Shown: positions 10,149-21,600 of the stretch, piece after piece
Layout of the letters: each line of letters starts with the position of its first letter
How positions within the stretch are numbered: position 1 is the first letter of the stretch
Origin: Epichloe hybrida
Lineage: Eukaryota > Ascomycota > Sordariomycetes > Hypocreales > Clavicipitaceae
Assembly (NCBI GenBank): GCA_019022495.1
Contig: JAFEKR010000004.1
Span: 248,001-312,000, forward strand
Reading direction: 5' to 3'
Length of the DNA stretch: 64,000 nt
The notes under the pieces: model-generated
What the model saw: only the letters and a program-made list of their open reading frames with translations
Told to the model about the DNA's origin: nothing
Database searches by the model: none
Made by a program: the position numbers and the translations under genes

Positions 10149-12060
10149 TCATTTCTGCCGAGCTGGGATGTACTCTCGTATGTCCACCTTGGTTTCGTTC
10201 ACCTTGGCCTGCGCCATCATCAGAACCTCGGAGTCCATGTCGAAGACAACGTACATGTGCTGCATTGCCGGTGCTCCAAGAATGGCAGTACCACGACCCT
10301 CGGCGTCGCCTGGACTTATTCGAAGGCTGCAAACACCGGCATCGCCAATTTTGCGCTGGTTGCCGTTGCGGCCTTGATCGTTTCCACCTCGGTTTTTTCC
10401 GCCTTTGTTGTTTCCGCCTCGGCTGTTTCCGCCTTGGTTATTACCACCTTTGTTGTTTCCACCTCGGTTATTACCACCTTTGTTGTCGTTTCCGCCTCGG
10501 TTATTGCCACCTTGGTTGTTTCCGCCTTCATTTCCTCCGCGACCACGACCGTTTCCATTCTGGCCATTTCCTCCACGGCCATTGCCATCTTGATTGCCAC
10601 CATAGTTTCTCGGACTGCCACCCAGAGCTCTCGCTTTTTGGGGCGGCTCATTTTTGCCAGGGGCTCCTGGACCACGGGGAGGCTCCTGTGGAGCTATGAG
10701 CGAGTCTAGGGGAACTCTGATTTCAACCGCATCTTGATTCATGCCAATGACGACATCCATGCCCTTGATCCGATTGCAATCCGTTAAAAACTCGCCTTTA
10801 GGACCCGGTTGAGCTCCCAGCATATCAGACACTGTGTTCAAAGTTTCAGGAGACAAAATGAGGTCGGGGACGCCAGTATCTAGCTCCACTACAGGCGGAA
10901 GATCGTCTTTCAAGATGTTTCCATCCCGCTGCCGGCGCAGGAGGTTTTTATCTGATAGGGGGCGCCTCGTGTGGTCGTATGATGCGCGTTGGCGCCTGGT
11001 CAAGACTTTGCGGGCAAAGAAGGATCTCCGGAACTCTCCAGCTGGTTCCGTCTCGTCCCCTGATTCTGATAGAGTCCCAGTTTGCTTGTTGTTGCGGCTT
11101 GGTTCGTTTCCCCCTCTTGAAGGGCTCTTCCGTCTCGAATCACGTTCCGGTGAGCCTTTTGATGGGACCAAGCGGACGGAACTGAAATCGACGACGAAAC
11201 GTGGAAGTTCGCCATCTGAATTTTTGACCAACGGTGCGGCTTTGAGCTTCCCGTCAACCTTGGCGGCATCGAATCCTCCCCATACGAGCGTTCCGTTCTC
11301 AGGAGAGCCTGGGTGTTTAACCTGTCAGTTCCAATCCTTTCATTCTATCGCGAAAGAAAGCTCGAATGACATGATGCAGCATTGGGATTGCTGCTAGAAA
11401 AATTATTTCGAGACAAGTGACCAACGAAGCGTCAAGCAAAGTTAACTTACGGAAGTCGCCAAGATAGAGGCCAAATGCGTTGACTTTTGAGTCATTGGTC
11501 TCTTTGAACCGAGCCGGTACGTTTGGATAACTTTTCTCGACAGACTCACTCTGAACTGGACCGACTCCCAAGACTGGAAAGCTGGTTTCGCCAGGCAACA
11601 CGCCGCCTCCTTCCACAAGGCCCATCTGTACTCGGACAGCCTTGCCTCCAGGAGTGATCTGAAGAGGAGCTTCGATGAATTTACCCAAAAATTGGGCTCC
11701 TCCGGTAAAGGATGCGTTGAGTGGCTGGTTGACGTCTCGAACTTGTGCGCCGGCGCTCGCAGGGTCGAATGATCCGGCTTTGAAACCTGTCGCAGTTCCA
11801 TCACACTGCTGACCATCACTCTTACAGAAGTCACTTCCTGTCCTTGGCATAGTCCAATCACCGCTTCCAGTATCTAGCAGTCCTTTCATGGACTGGCCTG
11901 CTACCGTAAACTCCATAAAAGGGCGAAAACCACCCTGGATCGCATCCGTCACCTTCATCACCTGGCTGACCTCCAACTGGATCTTGTCTTGAGCGGCGAC
12001 CTGCCCACTGAGAACCAACAGCGGGCCAGAGAGCCTAATTAGAGAACAAGTGGCCTTCAT
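10149..12060 (-). CDS. Secreted pepsin-like aspartyl protease with two low-complexity insertions, one intron
   Basis: Exon 1 is 12060-11451, the intron 11450-11309 (GTAAGT...CCCAG), and exon 2 11308-10149, giving 589 residues. Residues 1-24 (MKATCSLIRLSGPLLVLSGQ...) form a signal peptide, which is why this ATG is preferred to one further upstream. The N-lobe catalytic motif is LLDTGSGDWT (~61-70). The splice rebuilds RSPENGTLVWGGFDAAKVDGKL, a typical mid-protein motif. The C-lobe aspartate is in VELDTGVPD (~345-353), and the C-terminal TAILGAPAMQHMYVVFDMD closes the fold. Unusual are a charged Arg/Ser-rich segment (~255-335) just before the second DTG and a Gly/Asn-rich repeat (~437-521) inside the C lobe. 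The second motif reads DTGVP instead of the usual DTGTS/DTGSS, so activity is likely but not certain. The upstream leader is CT-rich on the coding strand, as in many fungal promoters. Confidence 0.88.
10356..10610 (-). repeat. Gly/Asn-rich coding repeat inside the aspartyl protease
   Basis: An imperfect repeat coding for GGNNxGGN-type units (GGNNRGGN, GGNNKGGN, GGNNQGGN). It stays in frame throughout and interrupts the C-terminal lobe of the protease. Repeats of this kind change length easily by slippage. Confidence 0.85.
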
Positions 12061-14231
12061 GGTGACAGGAAGAGAGCCAGCTCTTTCTATGGATGAATGG
12101 ACGTACACTGACTGCACAGGTGCTGAGCAGTGAGTAAAAGAAAAAGAAGAAGAGAGAAGGAGATGCCCAAGAAAAAAGAAAAGGAAAAACAAACGTGGAA
12201 TATTGACGGCACAAAACAAACTGAAAGTGCACTGCCAAGAAACATAAAGGGCTTCCTTCTTTAAGTAAATTTCTCATTCATCTTGTATAAGGAAAATCCC
12301 TTAGCTATGATATAAAGTCCTGAAAAAGCCGCCCATGGACGGCGAGAAGCGAGGGAAGCGGGGCCAAGAACAATCTTGAAACAAGCTCCAGCTTCGTGAA
12401 GTCATAGATGGTAGCAGGTGCATGAATCCAAGATGAACTTATTGCCGCCAGGCTATTGTAGCAAGTTCGTTTGATGAATTGAGAACTGACTTGGTGTTTT
12501 CTGAACTCCGCGAACTAAGCCTTTAAGCCTGTGCTGCACAACCTCCGCACAATGCCCTCCCCCTTCCGGCCCTCAGTTCGTCTGGTTCGATTGTAATCCG
12601 TAGAACCGTCGCTTCCCGCAGTATTGGAGAAATACCGCGCCTCAATGCGGCCAATGCTGATAAGGGGGTTCGGGTCATTAGCCATGCCGCAACTCAGGAT
12701 AGATTGCGGTTTCTTGTCCCCCAGATGCAAGAGAGCCATTGCATAAAGACGCCTCTCATTTGCCTACTTGTACTCTTGAGAAAGAAGCACACACCGCATT
12801 ACTGTCTTGGTCTCACAGTTGGACTTGTAAGTTAGCCTGAAGGGCGCGTGTTGACGGGCCACCTGGCATTGCTTTGGGGATGAGTCAACCTTGCCGGATA
12901 CTACCTTCTCCGTTCATGCAACCGCGTGTTGTTGATGGCAGTGTATGCAATGAGGGCTGTCCCAGATGTCAGGCTTTAACACCGGACGGTTTCAGCATCT
13001 TGCGTCAGACTGGGGGCTCAGGAGGCGTGCCAAGGAAATAGTTGCTTGATCGGGCAAGCACGAGCGAGGATACTGCGCGGTGCACGCTGGATGAAAAAAG
13101 AAGAAGAAAAAGAAGAAGCAGAAGAAGAAAGGACTTGGTTTAGTTCAGATCATGTTCAGACGCAGTGGGGGCCATCCGATGCGACATTTATGTAAGCAAG
13201 TTATTCCCGTTGACGTTGCCGACGATCGCTTCGATTGGCTGGTGTACTGGTGCGCCTAAATCGACCAACGTCATTGTCCAAGGCGTAAAAAGTTGAAAGC
13301 GAAAACGCGGTACGGGAATTTCCAGATGCCCGAGACTAGGAATACAAAAGTATGATGAAGCGTAACAGCAATCTCATGGCACACGACATACTTACGCTCA
13401 GCGGCATTGAGCGACTCGAGTTTCTGAGACATATCCAGGGCTGTAACGCAGTTATGCTGTTTCGTAGTTGCCTGACGTCAATCGGCTCGTTGACGGCGAT
13501 CGGATCGTGCTTCCAACAAGCACACGCAGTGGTGTTTGTACGCTGAAATCTGGCTCAAAACAGCAACAAGACGATTTGCCATGTCTATTCTCATCAGACG
13601 AGGCACACCATGGTTTGCCTACACCCAGCTCGGTTCGGGATGCCACCATCAACTCATCGAAAAACGTGATGCCCAATGCAAACTATCGGTTTGAGAGTAA
13701 CCACATCCTCACTCACACAGCATTAGAGGGTCATCTTGCGTGATACTCGACATCATGTTGCTTCTAGTTCCGTGCTCTGCAGGATGGTGCTCAGATGACC
13801 GCGGCCAACGAGTTAACGACCACTGATGACGTAATCTAGCAGCTACCTGCCGGCTTCTATTCTCGTAATAACGAGACCGCCTCACCTCGCGCCTGCCCAT
13901 GGACAGAATTCTATGCACAGAAATACACAGAAATACACAGAAAACCCGTTACCTCGCACCTGCCATTTACGTCCATATCCATTGATCTGATGGTGGCCAG
14001 GCGCGATGCCCCCATGCGATGCACCCAACGCCATGAGCAATTACCACCCAGCCATGCTCTTTGTTTGCCTTGTCCAACACCTTACTGACCGATTGTCCTC
14101 TGCTGTCATTTTTCCATCCCTAGCGAATGAGTAGTGACGAATCACGAAATACGAAATACGATTGAAAGTTGAAAGAAAAAAGAACACTTGAAACGCTGCT
14201 ATGACTCGTCCCCAATGCCCTGGAACGCATC
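12061..14231. other. 2.2-kb intergenic region, promoter side of two divergent genes
   Basis: Lies between the divergent protease and ClC genes. It holds purine-rich tracts at 12,125-12,190 and 13,092-13,132 and a short direct repeat of ACAGAAATAC at 13,917-13,942. Short open frames (for example 12,515-12,739 on -) match nothing I recognise. No gene is called. Confidence 0.5.
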
Positions 14232-16496
14232 ATGGAAACAACTGCCCTTCTCGAACCTACGTGCAATCGCGATCTCGAATCGATACCCTGCTCTCCACGA
14301 ACCTCAAAATCCGTTGCCGAACCCGGTTGGAGTAATGAAGTGGCGGGTACTGCACCCTACAAAGATTATGCCACGATCAATTGGTTACAGGACTTGGTGA
14401 AAGACAATGACCGCCATACACCCAAGAATACAAGCACACGAGGCGGACTCACAGTCAGGATACTAGGACGCTTAGGAACTTGGTGGGACTCAGCCCAAGC
14501 CTGGATCGCGGCCATCACCATTGGCATTCTTACCGCCGGAGTGGCATTCGTGGTTGATGTGAGCGTCGAGACCGTGGCAGACTGGAAGGAGGGATATTGC
14601 GTGTCAAGTATCTGGCTAAACCGGCGGTCTTGCTGTTCATCCGATGGAACCTGTCAGGGCTGGAGACCATGGACTCAAAGCTTTCCATTTGCGTATGCAA
14701 TATACGTCATATTCGCCTTAGTCTTCGGCTTGATCGCAGTGGGCGTGACAATGACAACAAAGACAGATCTTGCCCCTGTGGTGGATTTTGAGGTTTACTG
14801 CGTGGAAAGAAGACATGGCAGCGAAGAGGGAGCAAACCAATCCAGCGCCTCCAAGGGCAAGACCATGTACATGGCTGCTGGAAGTGGTATACCCGAGATC
14901 AAAACGATTCTATCTGGATTCGTCATCCCGCACTTTTTAACCTTGAGGGTTTTGGTCGTCAAGGCTGTTGGGGCCACATTTGCTGTTGCAACAGGCATGT
15001 GTCTTGGAAAGGAAGGTCCATTTGTCCATATATCGACCTGTGTGGGACATCTTGTCGCCAAAACCATGCCCAGATACGCAGGGAATGAGGGCAAAATGAG
15101 AGAAATGCTCAGCATTGCTTGTTCCTCTGGTTTATCTGTTGCATTCGGAGCTCCTATCGGCGGTGTGCTATTCAGCTATGAAGAAATCAGCACCTACTTC
15201 CCCCGCCGCGTCCTCTGGAAATCCTTTCTCTGCTCTTTGATAGCAGCAGCAACACTGAGAGAACTAAATCCAACCGGCACTGGAAAGCTTGTGCTGTTCG
15301 AGACAAATTACGGCGTGGACTACGATGTTGTTCACTATGTGGTCTTCATCTTCCTCGGTGTCTGCGGCGGAGTTTTTGGTGGAGTATTCTGCAAGGCCAA
15401 TTTCTCCTGGTCCAAATCATTCCGGCAAATCTCCTTCATCAAGAAAAGCCCAGTGCTAGAGGTGTTCATTGTGGTTCTCATCACAGCCTGTATCCAGTAT
15501 CCCAACCCATTGATACGCGACACCGGAGATATCATCATGGAGCGGTTGCTTGTCGACTGCAACGACATAGATGAAGACTGGATCTGTAAACAAGAGGCCA
15601 GATCTGGCGGCAAGGGTAAATACTATGCTTGGTTGATTTCGGGGGCCTTTGTGAAGCTCATATTGACCACCATCACATTCGGCTGCAAAGTACCCTCTGG
15701 CATTATCATTCCCGCGCTGGATGCGGGCGCTTTGTTTGGCAGGATGGTGGGACAACTTGTTCCAGACATATCACCGGGCATCTTTGCCATGGTCGGATCG
15801 GCGGCTTTTCTAGCAGGAGTCAGCAGAATGACGGTGAGCTTGGCTGTCATCATGTTCGAGCTGACCGGGGAAGTCAATTTCATCCCACCCTTTATGATTG
15901 CTATTCTTACAGCGAAATGGGTTGCCGACTCCATCAGCGCCGAAGGAGTGTACGACCTTGCCCAGCACATTATGGGACACCCGTTCCTTGATGCTGAGCA
16001 GGCAGTAGTGAAGCTACAAGCAGCTCGAGACTCCGGTCATCCACCTACCGTGAGACAGCTGAGTCCCCCAGCCAGCATCATGGCGAGAGTGGTGGCACAT
16101 ATGGATACAAACAACAGGCTATCAATATGCTCTTTCCGAGAAATTCTAGCCGAAATCGAAGCTCACTGTCTTACAGAACTGGGTCTTGTCATAGTGAACG
16201 AGCAGGGGATATGTCAAGGGTATCTCCCAGAGACAAACATCAGGTCTGCAGTGCGTGCTCTGGACGAGCATGAAAGCGGCGGCCTGAGTCTCGTGAGTCT
16301 TTCGGATGACAGTTTCCGGCAACTGATAGACCCGAATCCTTTGTGTGTGTCTGCAACAGCTCCCATTGAGTACGCCACAGAAATGTTTGGCAAGCTGGGG
16401 CTCGGCCACTTAATAGTGATAGACGAGGAGACGGCTGAGGTAGTTGGCGTCGTCGGGAAGAAGCGGTTGTTGAAGTTCCTAGACGCGTTAGCATAG
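14232..16496 (+). CDS. ClC-family chloride channel / Cl-/H+ exchanger with CBS domains
   Basis: Intronless, 754 residues. The fungal N-terminal motif YKDYATINWLQDLVKD precedes the membrane part. Selectivity-filter motifs are all present: GSGIPEIK (~217-224), GKEGPFVH (~259-266) and VPSGIIIPALDAGALFGR (~487-504). The glutamate in GKEGP is the gating residue. FSYEEISTYFP (~315-325) keeps the second (proton) glutamate that marks Cl-/H+ exchangers rather than pure channels. Residues ~585-750 form the paired CBS module, ending GVVGKKRLLKFLDAL. In fungi such proteins act in endomembranes (Gef1-like) or the plasma membrane in Cl-, pH and copper homeostasis; the location is not shown here. The stop codon lies only ~115 bp from the edge of the transposon block. 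Confidence 0.94.
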   Translation: METTALLEPTCNRDLESIPCSPRTSKSVAEPGWSNEVAGTAPYKDYATINWLQDLVKDNDRHTPKNTSTRGGLTVRILGRLGTWWDSAQAWIAAITIGILTAGVAFVVDVSVETVADWKEGYCVSSIWLNRRSCCSSDGTCQGWRPWTQSFPFAYAIYVIFALVFGLIAVGVTMTTKTDLAPVVDFEVYCVERRHGSEEGANQSSASKGKTMYMAAGSGIPEIKTILSGFVIPHFLTLRVLVVKAVGATFAVATGMCLGKEGPFVHISTCVGHLVAKTMPRYAGNEGKMREMLSIACSSGLSVAFGAPIGGVLFSYEEISTYFPRRVLWKSFLCSLIAAATLRELNPTGTGKLVLFETNYGVDYDVVHYVVFIFLGVCGGVFGGVFCKANFSWSKSFRQISFIKKSPVLEVFIVVLITACIQYPNPLIRDTGDIIMERLLVDCNDIDEDWICKQEARSGGKGKYYAWLISGAFVKLILTTITFGCKVPSGIIIPALDAGALFGRMVGQLVPDISPGIFAMVGSAAFLAGVSRMTVSLAVIMFELTGEVNFIPPFMIAILTAKWVADSISAEGVYDLAQHIMGHPFLDAEQAVVKLQAARDSGHPPTVRQLSPPASIMARVVAHMDTNNRLSICSFREILAEIEAHCLTELGLVIVNEQGICQGYLPETNIRSAVRALDEHESGGLSLVSLSDDSFRQLIDPNPLCVSATAPIEYATEMFGKLGLGHLIVIDEETAEVVGVVGKKRLLKFLDALA

Positions 16497-16611
16497 ATGT
16501 TCAGTGGTCTATCTTGATGCCTCCAATACACAAACACATGTACTGACCGCATGGACTAGAAGCATTAATATACTCACTACGGTTGAAGCAACAAGATCCA
16601 CTCCCCAGCAA

Positions 16612-17519
16612 ACTTAGTTTATTCTCTTTATTTACCTATTAGTTTAGGGGTAAAATACTATTAAAAGCCTACGCTTTACATATAATAAGTAATATATATC
16701 TAACTAGAATTAGCTTATAAACACTAATTCTCTATTAGATATAATACTCTCTAGCGCCCTAAATTAAAGCTTAATCTCCTTATGGAATAGCTTTACTAAT
16801 TTAGCTATGTTAATTATAGTTTATATAAGGAGGAAGATAAAGTACTTAGTAAATTAGTTTATAATTACTAGGATTATGTTAGTTTCTTAGTTACCTAGCT
16901 ATACTAGTAGTAATCCTATAATAAAATCCATTAAGATCTTTACTTATAGTTACCTTAGTATTAGTAGTAATTTAAGGCTTCTATATAGGCAGTGTCTCCT
17001 AGCTACTACGTGCTAGTATACTCTATAGCTAGATATATAGTCTAAAATAGCTTTACTTATTACTAGCTACTAATAGTAATATTTTAGTAGTTTAAGAGTG
17101 TATTAAGTCCTAAAGTAACTTACTAATAGATTATTATAGTGTAGCTATAGAAGCTCCTATTATAAGATAAGCTCCTATAAAATAACTACCTAGTCTTTAT
17201 ATATTAGGAGGCCCCTTACGCTATATAACTATAGACTAGCTTTTCCCCTCCCTTTTACTTAGAAGTTAACCTTACCTTTGCGCTTTTATAAATCTAGATC
17301 TTAGTCCTATGCCTTCTATAGTAGTTATACTAATGGTTTATTTACTACGGATTAGTAGGGATTTAGTAATATAATAGCCCCCTAAATTACTTATACTATA
17401 CTAATATCTTAAATACACATTACCTTCTCCTTAAAATTACCCTTATTTAGCTAACTTATTACTAGATTTATAGTGGCTAACTAGCCTTTCACCTAGGCTA
17501 CTCTTACCTTAGTAGGTTC
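16612..17519 (-). mobile_element. Gypsy B, 3'-side internal fragment (truncated)
   Basis: The reverse complement matches the integrase-coding part of gypsy D (roughly 25,375-26,288). The match starts abruptly at about 16,612, and the last ~2.3 kb of the element, including its 3' LTR, is absent. Bases 17,515-17,519 (GGTTC) are the left target duplication of copia A; the rest of gypsy B resumes at 31,245. The sequence is heavily mutated with TAG/TAA stops in every frame. Confidence 0.85.
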
Positions 17520-18343
17520 TGTTAAAAATAAGACCTATTTTTAGCCCTTTTCTAGTTAAAGAACCTTCTTATTACTAGCTTGCTTTGCAAGTCTAACAGC
17601 TGCACTGCAGCTGTCAACGGTCGCGAGGGCAGCTGTCAATAACTGCTTCGCAGCTGTCAACAGCTACGACTAACCGTGTGAATAACTAATTAGTTAATTG
17701 CGTTGTGGCTGCAAGTGTGGCTACAACCACGCCACTAGTAATTAGGTAAGCTAGGGTGACGTAAGCTAGGGTGACGTAAGCAGGTTACCCTACACATAAC
17801 TTACCCTATAGCTATCTTTAATAACGATTTTCTCTTTATCTAGAGGTTGTACAAAAGTTTTACATATAGCAAATTGAAGCTTAAAGATAGGGCTTTCTCT
17901 TTATGTAAGGTTATTTTTTAGACCAAAAGTTGGTGCATATAGGTTGCTAGCTAGTATAGTAGTGAGTTGATTTTTTGGTTTTTGCATACAAATGAATTTT
18001 ACGGAAAATTAAAAGTGGCCTGTAAGACCCCGTTAGCGGCCCGGATCCACCGATATAGTCAGTAAGTCTATGAGAGGAAGAAGATCTTTTCAACTAGCTA
18101 GATAGCTAGTCCTCTCAACTAATAACAGCCGCATTGCCCGTACAACGTATCTAAAATCAATTCTATTACTCTATAAGATATCATAAAAGTGATCTAAATT
18201 GAATTCTATTAGTTAATAACTACCATAACCTTCCGTTGCGTTGCGTTAATTAATTCAACGTTGCAGCCCTATTAGTCCCCGACCGTAGAGCTTGCACCTG
18301 TACAGCTATTGCTAGCTAGCAACTAGCTCCCTACATTTCAATA
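17520..18343 (+). repeat. Copia A 5' LTR
   Basis: 824 bp, nearly identical to the 3' LTR at 30,422-31,244 apart from mostly transition differences. The first 160 bp contains a cluster of CAGCTG palindromes. The end is followed directly by the primer-binding site. Confidence 0.92.
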
Positions 18344-18354
18344 GGTTATGAGCC
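18344..18354 (+). other. Copia A primer-binding site (initiator tRNA-Met type)
   Basis: GGTTATGAGCC directly follows the 5' LTR. It is complementary to the anticodon stem-loop region of initiator tRNA-Met (GGCTCATAACC in DNA letters), as in copia-type elements that prime from a half-tRNA rather than from its 3' end. The same site is present in copia E and, with one change, in copia F. Confidence 0.75.
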
Positions 18355-18402
18355 TAGCTCTATCACTATAGATTCCTTTTAGGTCACTTTATATACGATT
18401 AC

Positions 18403-18643
18403 AGAAGACTTCCCTTCTATAAAAAAGGAAGGACCTGCGAGAAAGAAGCTTTTCCCTTCTATAAAAAGGAATTAATTGTGGCTACAGAAGACTTCCCTTC
18501 TATAAAAAAGGAAGGATCCGCGAGATAGAAGCTTTTTCCCTTCTATAAAAAGGAATAAATTTTAAATATAGAAGACTTCCCTTCTATAAAAAAGGAAGGA
18601 CCCGCGATATAGAAGTTTTTCCCTTCTATAAAAAGGAAAATAG
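18403..18643 (+). repeat. Copia A leader: three ~84-bp units of short hairpins
   Basis: Units start at 18,403, 18,486 and 18,570. Each has two arms built around CCTTCTATAAAAA(A)GGAA, which is an inverted repeat with a TATAAAA loop. The array fills the stretch between the primer-binding site and the gag start. The same array occurs in copia E and, rearranged, in copia F. Confidence 0.85.
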
Positions 18644-21600
18644 ATACTAAAGGAAAGGGAAAGGGACCTGTTATCCCTAACCCTAGTGCGTAAGAGATTC
18701 TAAATAACTAGCTAAAAGAGCAAGCTATTAAGTAACAAGCAACTATAGACCAGTTATTAGAGAAGCTAGAAAGCCTATCTATAACTGTAAATAGTCGTAT
18801 GGAGGGTGTGGAATCTAATAAGCCCGCTAGTCAGCAGCAAGATCAGTAGCCTATTCAAGAACAACAAGCTGAATCTAGCTCCGTACAAGCAACCTTTAAT
18901 AATTTAATTATTAAGGAATTTAATAAGAGGGTTTATAGTTTCCCAGAGACTGCTAGGCTTAAAGGAGCTGAAAATTTCGAACAATAGAAATAAGCCCTAA
19001 CTATCCAATTTAGAGCTTTAGGCATGCCTAATTTTCTAGATAATCCGGAGAGTTCTAGGGCGCTAGGGGATCCAGATCAAGCTATTATCCTTATGTTACT
19101 AAGGGATAGTTATACAGAAGGACCCCAAGCCGCTATAACTTAGCAAAAATCACCTAAAGAAGCCTATAATTTACTTGTAAGGCAATATTCACATAGCGTT
19201 GAAATCCAGAGGGGGTCCCTATATTCAGAATTTCATAACCTGAATTTTCAAGAGTTTAAGGGGACTCTAGAGTCCTTTAATACAGTCTTTAATAATCTAC
19301 TAGCTAGATTATCGATTTCAGGGGTCCTGATTGCTCCAATAGATCAGGTTAATTAATATCTTCAATCCCTAAAATTAACCTTCCCTTAGTGGGCTGAGAG
19401 GCAACAATTCAGCAGGCGTACAAATAGGGCTATAGGGGCTCCCCTAGATGCCCTAAATCTTCAATTCTTAATAGCAGACCTTCTAGCAGAACAAAGGGAT
19501 AAGTCATCTACGGTATCCAAAGCCCTGAATTATAAGGCTAAAAACCTTAAAAAGGGTGCCAAAGAAAAAGAAAAGGCCCCTAAGGATTAGAAGAAGAAAG
19601 GAGGCTCTGAAAAAAATAAGGGCTCTTCTAATTCTAATTCTTCTTCTAATAAGAAGAAGAAAAAGAAGCAAAAAGGTCAAAAATCAGATAAAAAGGATAA
19701 TAAAGAGACCTCTAGAGAGGGATCTTTTATGCTAGGAAATTACAACCTTTCTAACGGTGCTCTTAAACCGTATAAGAAGCCTAGCCTTCATAAGACTAGT
19801 TATAAGAGCTCTAGTGATAGCAGCTCTAATTCTAGCTCTAGTAAATCGGATAATGAAAATCAAGAAATTAAAACCTTAAATGGTTTTAATTATTACAGCA
19901 AAGACATAAAAAAGGCCCTATTATATAATACAGGTTCAACTGTACATATTATTAATTCTAGGGAGGTCTTTAGGGATTATACCCCCTATAAAAAGGGGGA
20001 ATCCGACCCTATTATAACTAGTGGTGGCCCTATTTACGCTAAGGGTCACGGTAATGCTGTTTTTAAGGTCTTATATTAAAAGAATCCTAATAAATATAGG
20101 ACCTTAGTGCTTAAAGATACGCTATATTTTCCTTAGCTTGATATTAATATAGTTAGTGGACTTACGCACTATATATCTGGTGGTTGCCTTATAAAAAACC
20201 TACTTTATCTTAAAGATAGGTCTTGTATTATAACCTTAGATATAGAAAAACATGGTTTTTTCTTTTACGTTAAAAACTAATCTACGCTAAAGTTATCTAA
20301 AGGGCCCTATAATAACTCTCATTACATCCAACCTTTTACCTACGCTGCTTTTAAGGGCTATAGCTATCCGATTAGCTACCCTATAGAGGTTCAAATTCCC
20401 TCTAAAAAGCCGGATTAGGCTTCTGATTTAGACGAAATTAACAAAAATAATAATAATATTAAAGAAATCGTATGGGATGATTTAGGGGAATTAGTCCCTT
20501 CTTCTTCGCCTATAGCCCTAGGTTAGGTCCCTTATAAATCTAAGGAAATAGATTTAGGGGTATTAGAGGGCCCTAGTGGAGGAAAAGAGTCCCTAATACC
20601 TCTCCAAGAGGCCTGTGGTTCTCAAGGGGCCTAGCAGGGGACTAGTGAAGAGGGCCCTAGTCTAGATCCTAATTCAGACCCTAAGGATCTTCAATATCAA
20701 CGGTTGTTAGAACTAGCTAGCCTATGGTATGTATGATTAGGGCACCTAGGTCTTCCTTTGCTAAAGAAAACTAGCCTTATAACTAAAGGAATCCCTGATT
20801 TTTCTAAAATTAAGGATAAGGATTTTAGATGTATTACTTGTGATTAATCTAAGGCAGTTAGAAAACCTAGGAAATTAGCTATCCCTGACCCCCCAAGAGC
20901 TCTAGATCGAATAGAGGGGGATACGCTAAAAATCAGCCCTACGCCGTATAATAAGCAGTCAATTTGCTTATTTCTAGTTGATCGAAAGACTAGATATAAC
21001 TGGGTTATCTTATTACCTAATAAGGAAAGCCCAACTGTTTATAAGGCTATCAAAGGCTTCTTCAGAGGGCTTAAAAATCAACTAGGTCAATATCCTAGGC
21101 ACCTTCACTTCAATAGGGGCCAGGAAATCAATTCTAGTTATTAAGCTTAGTTGAATTCTAAAGGGATCAAATTTACGACTTCTAGTCCCTATATCCATGA
21201 GCAAAATAGATTAGCAGAACGTTCAATTCGTACTATTCTAGATTGATTAAGGGCTACTATCTAGTGGGCAAAATTACCGTTATTTTTATGGTGTTTTGTA
21301 TTACCTGCAGTTGTTAACCTTATTAATATAACTGCTAATACCACTAAGGATAAAAGCCCTGAACAACTGTTATCTAGGGAGCTAAATCAGCCTTATACAA
21401 CTAATATTAGTAGTATTAGAGCTATAGGATCTCACTGTGAGATTCTAATCCCCCTAGAAAAACAACCTAAAGCCCAGAAGTTAGCAGCTAGGACTATCCC
21501 TAGAAGACTTTTAGCTACACTAGGTTCTAACACCTACCTAGTGTATATCCCCTCTAAAAGGCTAGTTACAAAGACTAGCTTTATTAAGATTATAGAACCT

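Noticed and set aside
9906..10709. 267-codon + strand ORF rich in Val/Ser/Thr
   Set aside because: It is the antisense shadow of the Gly/Asn-rich part of the aspartyl protease.
2840..12060. Secondary-metabolite cluster (oxidoreductase, thioesterase-like, rhodopsin-like protein)
   Set aside because: No PKS, NRPS, terpene synthase, cluster regulator or transporter is present; the genes look unrelated.
19729..20079. Independent small gene
   Set aside because: It is the protease-side fragment of copia A between RIP stops.
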